From Bacteroidales bacterium UBA5326 (GTDB taxonomy: Bacteria > Bacteroidota > Bacteroidia > Bacteroidales > UBA932): a stretch of DNA of 64,000 nucleotides. The DNA is taken from positions 44,363 to 108,362 of the forward strand of contig DHQY01000002.1 of NCBI GenBank assembly GCA_002408205.1, written 5' to 3'. Of this stretch, positions 53,224 to 59,618 are shown piece after piece. Each line of letters begins with the position of its first letter. Position 1 is the stretch's first letter. A model generated the notes under the pieces. It was given only the letters and a program-made list of their open reading frames with translations, did no database searches and was not told where the DNA came from. Made by a program: the position numbers and the translations under genes.

Positions 53224-53316
53224 CTAAGCCCATGCAAGAAGGCAGAGACTGAGCAGCGTAAAGAGCGGCCCGGCTATACCCAGTATCTTAAAAAAAAGAT
53301 TTAAATTGAATACCAT
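53224..53316 (-). CDS. Small membrane peptide X' (30 codons)
   Basis: The frame from ATG 53316 to TAG 53224 encodes a 30-residue hydrophobic peptide: MVFNLN, FFKILGIAGPLF, then a leucine-rich helix ending LAWA. The other module has KIFAIAGPV at the same place in X. It lies 28 bases downstream of the stop of hydrolase B and 29 bases upstream of Y'. One transmembrane segment, no cysteine motif or charged tail. The gene is supported by its paralog, not by known homologs I can name. Confidence 0.7.
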   Translation of the reverse strand: MVFNLNLFFKILGIAGPLFTLLSLCLLAWA

Positions 53317-53344
53317 ATGCTTATAATGTTATCGATTAAAAATA

Positions 53345-54685
53345 TCAGTTCAGAGCGAAAAATCCGCAGCAAGATACAAAAAACCTGATTGCTCCGTCCA
53401 TATGAGGGTCATCGGAATTTTCAAAATCAAGACAGCGGTCGTATACCACATTGGCGCCTTTCTTCAATAAATTGTTATACGCGTTTTGTGTGCAGACTTC
53501 AGGAATATGCTTGTCTCCCACGGCATGGAAGAGATAAATAGTGTTGTGAGGAGTCCATGAAGGGTCGGCCGTGCAGTTGTTGTATTCCAGGTAAGGGATG
53601 AATTTCTGGAATTCATTACCATCATTCGTCCAGCCTTCTATAAAAAAATCGGGATGCATATAGACTTCCAGGCTATTCATGAATTTTAGCTCTTCTATGC
53701 TGTAAGGGCCGTATATAGCGCGTTTGATTGTCCATATATAATGATCTCTGTTGTAAAGGTCACGAAAATGGGATTCCTGTCCTTCCGCGAGAAGGGGACC
53801 GGTGAATAGTTTTGAATAGTCAGCGTTAATAGATGTATCCCAGAAATCAATAGAATAAAGTATGGATGGAATAATAGGATAAAACTGTTCCCGGGTGACC
53901 CTGAGGGCCTCGAAAGCCGCCATGGGATCGTGAGCGCCGCCTCCGCTGAACGTTTTGTCAATGATGATATTGCCGTTATCATGAAGATCAATCCACCGGT
54001 TAAGAGCCAGCGCGTCGGCAGCCCCTTCCGAATAGCCGAAAATTGAAGTATTCTTTGGTAATTTCCGGCCCAACTCCTTCTCAAAATACTGTGCGGCGGC
54101 AATATGCATATCGTAAGCTACCCGTCCGGCATTATCCATGTTCAGGATGGGATGGTACATGTCAGATCCGGGAGCATCGTCACCCAGGGGCAAAGTGGTG
54201 CATTCCCTGGCGGAAACACCCTGGTCAAGCATATCGGGAGTAATGATTATCTGATTAAGAAAGACCAGGACCTGTTCTGTACTTAATCCGGAACTCCAGG
54301 CACTCTGGTGATTGGCAAGGTAGCCAAAGGGGAGTACGTCAATCACACCTCTTGCCTTTTGATTGAGGGGATAAACGACTACACCCGATGCCAGGACTTC
54401 ACGACCGGCCGGATCAACGGTTTTATACACCAGCGGAACGAATCGTACAATCAATTTTTCAATACCGGTGTAGCTTACCGCTGTGCGGATCATTTCTACT
54501 ACGTCTGCAGAGAGACCGAATTCACTTTGCGCGATCTGAAAAAATTCCTCAACATTATAATCAGAAGGGGTGCCACTACTGACATACACTTCTTTTCCCC
54601 CGTAAGGATTCCAGGCATCCATCTGACACGAACAGAATAGGAACAGGGTAATTCCTGTAATTAACAAATAACGCAACTTCTTCAT
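53345..54685 (-). CDS. Alpha/beta hydrolase lipoprotein, second copy (B)
   Basis: This is the longest copy (446 residues), with a lipobox (FLFCSC, Cys20), YKTVDPAGREV near residue 87, DNAGRVAYDMHIAAAQ near 184-199 and nucleophile Ser219 in SIFGYSEGAADALAL. An Asp in YLFHAVGDKHIP and a His in DDPHMDGAIRFF complete the expected triad. It diverges from A, C and D in the lid-like region after residue 140 (LDQGVSARECTTL). It starts 10 bases after the peptide gene Y and ends 28 bases before X'. Confidence 0.8.
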   Translation of the reverse strand: MKKLRYLLITGITLFLFCSCQMDAWNPYGGKEVYVSSGTPSDYNVEEFFQIAQSEFGLSADVVEMIRTAVSYTGIEKLIVRFVPLVYKTVDPAGREVLASGVVVYPLNQKARGVIDVLPFGYLANHQSAWSSGLSTEQVLVFLNQIIITPDMLDQGVSARECTTLPLGDDAPGSDMYHPILNMDNAGRVAYDMHIAAAQYFEKELGRKLPKNTSIFGYSEGAADALALNRWIDLHDNGNIIIDKTFSGGGAHDPMAAFEALRVTREQFYPIIPSILYSIDFWDTSINADYSKLFTGPLLAEGQESHFRDLYNRDHYIWTIKRAIYGPYSIEELKFMNSLEVYMHPDFFIEGWTNDGNEFQKFIPYLEYNNCTADPSWTPHNTIYLFHAVGDKHIPEVCTQNAYNNLLKKGANVVYDRCLDFENSDDPHMDGAIRFFVSCCGFFALN

Positions 54686-54695
54686 TAGGTATTAC

Positions 54696-54776
54696 TTAAA
54701 AGAAGCCGAGAAAAATCAGCGACGCAATGGTCATTAACATTCCCAGTATCCCGATGATTTTGGCAAAAATATCCAT
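54696..54776 (-). CDS. Small membrane peptide Y (26 codons)
   Basis: The frame from ATG 54776 to TAA 54696 encodes MDIFAKIIG, a hydrophobic core and the end IFLGFF: 26 residues and a single predicted helix. It is homologous to Y' (MD-x-x-x-K-I, then IFLGF). It lies 19 bases after X and 10 bases before hydrolase B. The upstream bases ATCACTACAAAC are partly conserved in front of Y'. Below normal gene-calling size. Confidence 0.7.
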   Translation of the reverse strand: MDIFAKIIGILGMLMTIASLIFLGFF

Positions 54777-54795
54777 GTTTGTAGTGATTAAATAA

Positions 54796-54927
54796 TTAAA
54801 GGAACATTCCAACGATTAATGAAATAAGTTCAAAACCCCAGCCAAGCCAGAGAGTGCCAATAAGGCATAATACGGGACCAGCGATGGCAAAAATTTTCCA
54901 AAGTGTATCCAAATTAGATGTTAACAT
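54796..54927 (-). CDS. Small membrane peptide X (43 codons)
   Basis: The frame from ATG 54927 to TAA 54796 encodes 43 residues with WKIFAIAGPV at the start of a hydrophobic run and a second hydrophobic stretch (FELISLIVGMFL) at the end, so one or two membrane helices. X' has FKILGIAGP at the same position. It lies 34 bases after hydrolase A and 19 bases before Y. The extra C-terminal stretch is absent in X'. Confidence 0.7.
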   Translation of the reverse strand: MLTSNLDTLWKIFAIAGPVLCLIGTLWLGWGFELISLIVGMFL

Positions 54928-54961
54928 AATGATAAGTTTTTAAGTTAATTAATAATCATAA

Positions 54962-56224
54962 TTACTTTGCCAGAAGATAAAGCAGAGAGGTTACAAAATA
55001 TTCGGCACCTGCCTGGTAATGATCTCCTGTAGTGCGGACATACGTAATAGCGGCTCCGTTTTTCCGGTATACTTCATACATCAGATCAGAACATTCAACG
55101 GGAATAAGATTATCTTCTCCGCTGTGCGTCAGTCTGATTTCGGTAAACGGTCCGGGGTTCCAGTGGTATACCACCGAGTTGGCTTCCAGGCATTCTTTAA
55201 GTTTGGCGAATTCCCCCGTGAGTTCCTCGTTAAAGAAATCCTCATGCATGTAATTTCTCAGGTTGCTTCCCCACCTGTTATATATGCTGCCCGAACCGTG
55301 GGTGTTATCGAACCAATAAGCATATCCGTCTCCTCCTTCGGCCGGATCGGGTGAGTTGACGGGATTTTCCATCCCGTTGGCAAATATTTTGCTGAAATCA
55401 AGATTCAGGTTGTAATACGAGTTCATAGCCAAAATCACACAGGGAATAGCCAGATAATCACTTTTTTCGGTACGGGCATAACTCTTAAAGGCCGTAATGG
55501 CATCGTATACACCTCCTCCGGTAAGTACCTCATCCACAATAATTCCGGTCTTGTTGTCGGAATAATACTTAGCCATTGATACAGCGGAAGATCCGCCCAG
55601 TGAATACCCCATTATGGTAGAGTGCTTCCCCAATTTGTAGTTTTCGGTAAGCAGCAGATATTCTTCAACGGCTTTGTGCATGTGATAGGCTACAATTCCG
55701 GTGTTTTCCATATGCAGGAAAGGCCGATTGTACTCCTGAGTTGTAAGCACGCCTATCAGGTCAGGGTTAATAGTAATATATCCCAGTAATGAAGAAAAGC
55801 ATTCTTCGTAAAAACGGTGTCTGCCCACATAAATTGCTGCGCTTGCATTCCGATCCAGGTGGGCAATGGGAGGCATTTCCACTATCCCCTTAACTTTCAT
55901 ATCCAGAGGATAGAAAAAAGCTCCGGTGGCCACTACCGGGTTCCCAAACGGATCGACGGTGTTATAGGTAAGCGAGACAGCCCTGATTTTTCTGCTCATG
56001 GTTCTTTTCAGCAGGTCCATAACTTTTTTAACGGTACCTTCGGTAGGATCTACGTCCAATTCCTCAAGCATTTTGTTCACACCGTCCTGAACGGTAAAGT
56101 CCCATACATGAAGTTCTTCTACAAAGTATTGAGGGATAATCTCTTCCAAAGCGTCTTGTTGCGAACACCCTGTATACAGGGTGATGACTGATAATAAAAG
56201 GAAGCTGATGACAGATCGTTTCAT
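54962..56224 (-). CDS. Alpha/beta hydrolase lipoprotein, first copy (A)
   Basis: This 420-residue protein has a lipobox (LYTGC, Cys20), YNTVDPFGNPV near residue 87, PFLHMENTGIVAYHMHKAV near 168 and nucleophile Ser208 in MGYSLGGSSAVSMA. An Asp in LTHSGEDNLIPV and a His in TGDHYQAGAEYF complete the triad. It begins 6 bases after gtrA on the same strand, and no small peptide genes lie in front of it. It is the first of four paralogs (A, B, C, D), pairwise clearly related but well diverged. Confidence 0.8.
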   Translation of the reverse strand: MKRSVISFLLLSVITLYTGCSQQDALEEIIPQYFVEELHVWDFTVQDGVNKMLEELDVDPTEGTVKKVMDLLKRTMSRKIRAVSLTYNTVDPFGNPVVATGAFFYPLDMKVKGIVEMPPIAHLDRNASAAIYVGRHRFYEECFSSLLGYITINPDLIGVLTTQEYNRPFLHMENTGIVAYHMHKAVEEYLLLTENYKLGKHSTIMGYSLGGSSAVSMAKYYSDNKTGIIVDEVLTGGGVYDAITAFKSYARTEKSDYLAIPCVILAMNSYYNLNLDFSKIFANGMENPVNSPDPAEGGDGYAYWFDNTHGSGSIYNRWGSNLRNYMHEDFFNEELTGEFAKLKECLEANSVVYHWNPGPFTEIRLTHSGEDNLIPVECSDLMYEVYRKNGAAITYVRTTGDHYQAGAEYFVTSLLYLLAK

Positions 56225-56230
56225 AAATAA

Positions 56231-56635
56231 TTAATGGCTGAATGTTATGTAATAATTCATAAAAAAGTTCCAAACGGTTACAATGGCTATGGCTATCAGT
56301 TTGGAAGAGTAAAAACGGAGTTTGGCCCCGCGGGCAGACAAGAACGGTAAAGCCACTTTTTCGGAGAAAAGCCAGAGAAAGAAATTGTTAATGGCCAGAC
56401 CGAGCAGTGATATGCCAAAAAAAAGAAGGTACTCTTTAAGTATTTGGGGGTTGTTGCTGTGAAATGTCCACAGGCGGTTAAGCAGGTAATTGGTACTGGC
56501 GGCCACAATGAAACCGCATGAATTGGCAATATAGCGGTTAATATGTATTTTCTCCTTAAGCAGCCAGGTTGTTCCAAAGTCCACAAGAACTCCGGACCCG
56601 CCTACAAAACAGAATTTTATTAATTCAGTAAACAT
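56231..56635 (-). CDS. GtrA-family membrane protein
   Basis: This 134-residue protein has four membrane spans (FCFVGGSGVLVDFGTTWLL, NSCGFIVAASTNYLLNRLW, YLLFFGISLLGLAINNFFLWLF, SKLIAIAIVTVWNFFMNYYITF), with the LNRLWTF segment typical of GtrA. GtrA proteins are linked to flipping of polyprenol-linked sugars. The start at ATG 56635 (an upstream TTG would run into the peptidase gene) leaves 5 bases to the M28 stop. It is followed by hydrolase A after 6 bases, so it is part of the same run. Confidence 0.88.
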   Translation of the reverse strand: MFTELIKFCFVGGSGVLVDFGTTWLLKEKIHINRYIANSCGFIVAASTNYLLNRLWTFHSNNPQILKEYLLFFGISLLGLAINNFFLWLFSEKVALPFLSARGAKLRFYSSKLIAIAIVTVWNFFMNYYITFSH

Positions 56636-56640
56636 ATTAT

Positions 56641-58086
56641 TCAATCCCAAATCCAGGCCCCGGAAATAACCAGTTCTTCCTGGAGGTTGTTGTCTATCAA
56701 ATATTGCCTTACCTGTTCCGGAGTAAACCGGTTGGCAGGCAATGTCTCTGCATCAGCCAGTACATAGAGCATCATAGCCGACAGTTTAACATTGGATTCA
56801 AGCATCCCGGATGTTATATGATCGGGTCCGTCGCCGGTTGTATGGTAAGTGTGTGTCGGTTCGTAACGGTTCAGTGGCGTAAACGTGGGGATGCCCTCAA
56901 AAATAAAAACGGCGTGATCGCTGCCCAGGTATGTAAAATGGGCAAGTGAATTTGCATATGACGTGTCTGCTTTTTGCATGAGTAATCCCATTTCCTGAAA
57001 AAGTTCGTCCGATTCATACCGGCACATGAGGTTAAAACCGTATGTGCTCACCGTCATGTCGTGATTGAACATATACCTGATACCATCCAGCCTGTTTTGA
57101 TGCCTGGCTTCTTCTATATAGGATTCCGACCCGTAATGTCCCTGTTCTTCTGCCATAAAAAGTACAAAATCTATGGTTCTGGCCGGTTGCAGATTAAGCG
57201 ACTTGAAGAGTCTGGCGATATCAAGGACAGATGCCACTCCGGAGGCATTGTCCAGTGCTCCCGGCGATATATCCCATGAATCGAGATGGGCGCCAATAAC
57301 GATGGTCTCGTCGGGGAATCTGTTTCCTTTCAGGCGCGCCACCACATTCCTGGCCGTAACAGGACGGCTGGTGTGATTGGTAGTAATTCGTGCCATGCGG
57401 GACCGCGTTTTGAGTTGCTCTTTCAATTGCATTCCCCTGTTATAAGAGATGCTCACAGCGGGGATCTTTATGATCTGTCCGTCAAAAGAAGCCGATCCCG
57501 TTACGGGAAGATCTCCCGGTTCCTGGTTAATGGCAATACAGCCGGCGGCTCCCTGGGCAATGGCAAAAGATAATTTACACGCCCTGGACATATTCTTAAC
57601 GCCGGCAGGGGTTCCGGGCAGCAATCCAAGGTAAACAAGTACGATCTTACCAGAGACGTTCAGCCCCGAGTAATCTTCAATAAGTCCGTTTCCAACGTCA
57701 ACAATACGGCCGTTTATTCTGGCAGACGGAGTATAGGCAAGAGCAAGACAAGGCACGGGCCGGAATACGCCGGCACTGTCAATTTCCAGTGATGCCGATC
57801 CGCGGATCCACTGAGTGAAAGAAAAAGGTTGAAAGAAGACCTGGTCGTAGCCATATGACCGGAAAAGAAGTGACGAATATTCTTCTGACTGAATGGCCTT
57901 TTCGCAGCCGGCCAGTCTGGGACCGAAATGACTGCAAATACCGTTCAGTATGTTGTGAGCCTGTGAATTGTGATTAACCTCGAGGTCTATACTTTTAAAA
58001 ACCCGCACGTAGTGAGAGCGGGGTGATTCGCAACTGATCAGTGCCAGAGATAGTATAAATAAATAGAAAAACCGCTTGGCAATCAT
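56641..58086 (-). CDS. M28-family metallopeptidase with PA domain, lipoprotein
   Basis: This 481-residue protein starts at ATG 58086 (MIAKRFFYL), followed by a lipobox (LALISC). The M28 motifs are IGAHLDSWDISPGALDNASGV (zinc-binding His and bridging Asp), FMAEEQGHYGS (catalytic Glu-Glu), the MFNHDMTVSTYGFNL segment (Asp ligand) and TYLGSDHAVFIF (His). A PA-type insertion (about residues 110-220) is present. It is an aminopeptidase/carboxypeptidase-type enzyme facing the periplasm or surface. It heads the run with gtrA and the hydrolases. Confidence 0.9.
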   Translation of the reverse strand: MIAKRFFYLFILSLALISCESPRSHYVRVFKSIDLEVNHNSQAHNILNGICSHFGPRLAGCEKAIQSEEYSSLLFRSYGYDQVFFQPFSFTQWIRGSASLEIDSAGVFRPVPCLALAYTPSARINGRIVDVGNGLIEDYSGLNVSGKIVLVYLGLLPGTPAGVKNMSRACKLSFAIAQGAAGCIAINQEPGDLPVTGSASFDGQIIKIPAVSISYNRGMQLKEQLKTRSRMARITTNHTSRPVTARNVVARLKGNRFPDETIVIGAHLDSWDISPGALDNASGVASVLDIARLFKSLNLQPARTIDFVLFMAEEQGHYGSESYIEEARHQNRLDGIRYMFNHDMTVSTYGFNLMCRYESDELFQEMGLLMQKADTSYANSLAHFTYLGSDHAVFIFEGIPTFTPLNRYEPTHTYHTTGDGPDHITSGMLESNVKLSAMMLYVLADAETLPANRFTPEQVRQYLIDNNLQEELVISGAWIWD

Positions 58087-58109
58087 AAAACAAATATAAT
58101 AATTATTCA

Positions 58110-58117
58110 TAACTTTG
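58110..58117 (+). promoter_or_regulatory. -7 element for comF
   Basis: TAACTTTG matches TAnnTTTG and lies 6 bases before the comF ATG at 58124. It sits in the 37-base gap between the divergent M28 and comF genes. Confidence 0.45.
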
Positions 58118-58123
58118 ATATGT

Positions 58124-58807
58124 ATGACAGGGGCGATAGGAAATATGCTTTACCCGGGGATTTGTGCGGTCTGCGGCCGGGAATTGGTGAGGCAGGAAGA
58201 GGTTTTATGCCTTCATTGTCTGGCAGATATGCCCCGTACTTTTTTCTTTCAGCGGAATGACAACCCGGTGGCTCAGAATTTCTGGGGAAAAATTCCGTTC
58301 AGTCGTGCCGCTTCTTTTTTGTTCTTCAGAGAAGGCAGTCCGTACAGAAAATTACTCCACAAAATGAAATACCTGGGACAGGCACCCATCGGGTTTTTTA
58401 TGGGCCGTCTGGCCGGACAGGAGATACTTCACTCGCCCTGGGCCTGTGATCCGGGGATACTTGTTCCTGTTCCCATGTTGTCTTCAAAGCGGCGCAAAAG
58501 AGGATACAACCAGGCCGAGCTTCTGGCAGCCGGCATCGCCCGGGCAACCGGATGGCCCATGAACACCACAATGCTGAAAAGAATAAAAGAATCGGAAAGC
58601 CAGACAGGGAAGAACCGCGTTGAACGCTGGATGAACATAAGGGGCGCCTTTAAAGCCTGTGATGAAGATGAATACGAGGAGAGGCACATTATTCTTGTAG
58701 ATGATGTGATCACCACCGGAGCCACACTGGAAGGATGTGCCGGCGCGATCCTGAACGCCTGTCCCGGGGCTGTTCTAAGCATTGCTTCGCTGGCATATGT
58801 GGAATAA
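58124..58807 (+). CDS. ComF-family phosphoribosyltransferase-like protein
   Basis: This 227-residue protein has an N-terminal zinc-finger (CAVCGRELVRQEEVLCLHC) and a PRT domain with the PRPP motif HIILVDDVITTGATLEGCAGAI near residue 190. The SKRRKRGYNQAELLA segment is typical of ComF/GntX. ComF proteins act in natural competence, but in Bacteroidota the role is less clear. The start at ATG 58124 is preferred over a TTG at 58115. Confidence 0.88.
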   Translation: MTGAIGNMLYPGICAVCGRELVRQEEVLCLHCLADMPRTFFFQRNDNPVAQNFWGKIPFSRAASFLFFREGSPYRKLLHKMKYLGQAPIGFFMGRLAGQEILHSPWACDPGILVPVPMLSSKRRKRGYNQAELLAAGIARATGWPMNTTMLKRIKESESQTGKNRVERWMNIRGAFKACDEDEYEERHIILVDDVITTGATLEGCAGAILNACPGAVLSIASLAYVE

Positions 58808-58812
58808 AAGCG

Positions 58813-58820
58813 TATATTTG
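58813..58820 (+). promoter_or_regulatory. -7 element for the diadenylate cyclase operon
   Basis: TATATTTG matches TAnnTTTG, lies after the comF stop and 6 bases before the ATG at 58827. Confidence 0.5.
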
Positions 58821-58826
58821 CATGTT

Positions 58827-59612
58827 ATGCCTGAGTTTTTGCGGTTAGACATAGTTGATATCCTGGATATCATTCTGGTAGGTCTTCTGATTTATCAATT
58901 TTATAAAATTATCAGAGGAACGGCGGCCGTCAGTATCTTTATAGGCATCCTGCTGTTCTATTTCATCTGGCTTGTTGTGAAAGCCTTTCATATGGAACTG
59001 CTGACAAGCATCCTGGATAAGGTTATAAGCGTAGGCGTTCTGGCATTAATTGTGGTTTTCCAGCAGGAAATCAGGCGTTTTCTTTTACGATTGGGTACCC
59101 GGTATACAAAAAGCGGCCGCAGACGGAATATTTTTCAATCGCTTTTCCAGACCAGACAGGACAATCTGTCGCGGGAGTTGCTGGAAGAGCTTACCCATGC
59201 CTGCAGCCGGATGGCAGAAAGGAAAACAGGTGCGCTGATTGCTGTAGAGCGTTCGGCATCGCTCGATTTCGTGGCAGAAACAGGGGATCTTATAGACGCC
59301 AGGATCAACAGGCGTCTTATTGAAAATATTTTTTTTAAGAACAGTCCTCTCCATGACGGGGGAATAGTAATTGTCAATGGCCGTATCCAGGCAGCCCGCT
59401 GTACTTTTCCTATGTCTGAAAGTCAGAGTATTCCGCCCTATTTTGGTATGCGTCACCGTGCAGCGGTAGGATTGAGCGAACAAACAGACGCTTTTGTTGT
59501 TGTCGTTTCTGAAGAAACAGGCAATATTTCTACCATGCAGGACGGAGTCATCAAAACGCTGAGCGGGGTGGCTGAATTGCGCCTGGCCATTGAAGACGCT
59601 TTCCAAAAATAA
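58827..59612 (+). CDS. cdaA: Diadenylate cyclase, CdaA-type
   Basis: This 261-residue protein starts at ATG 58827 (MPEFLRLD); an upstream ATG in the comF frame region is less likely. It has three N-terminal membrane segments (ILDIILVGLLIYQFY, AVSIFIGILLFYFIWLVV, VISVGVLALIVVF) and a DAC domain with ALIAVERSASLD, the SPLHDGGIVIVNG segment and GMRHRAAVGLSEQTDAFVVVVSEETG. The usual DGA motif reads DGG here. It makes cyclic di-AMP for osmotic and cell wall control. It precedes mutS2 by 6 bases. Confidence 0.92.
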   Translation: MPEFLRLDIVDILDIILVGLLIYQFYKIIRGTAAVSIFIGILLFYFIWLVVKAFHMELLTSILDKVISVGVLALIVVFQQEIRRFLLRLGTRYTKSGRRRNIFQSLFQTRQDNLSRELLEELTHACSRMAERKTGALIAVERSASLDFVAETGDLIDARINRRLIENIFFKNSPLHDGGIVIVNGRIQAARCTFPMSESQSIPPYFGMRHRAAVGLSEQTDAFVVVVSEETGNISTMQDGVIKTLSGVAELRLAIEDAFQK

Positions 59613-59618
59613 AAGGAA

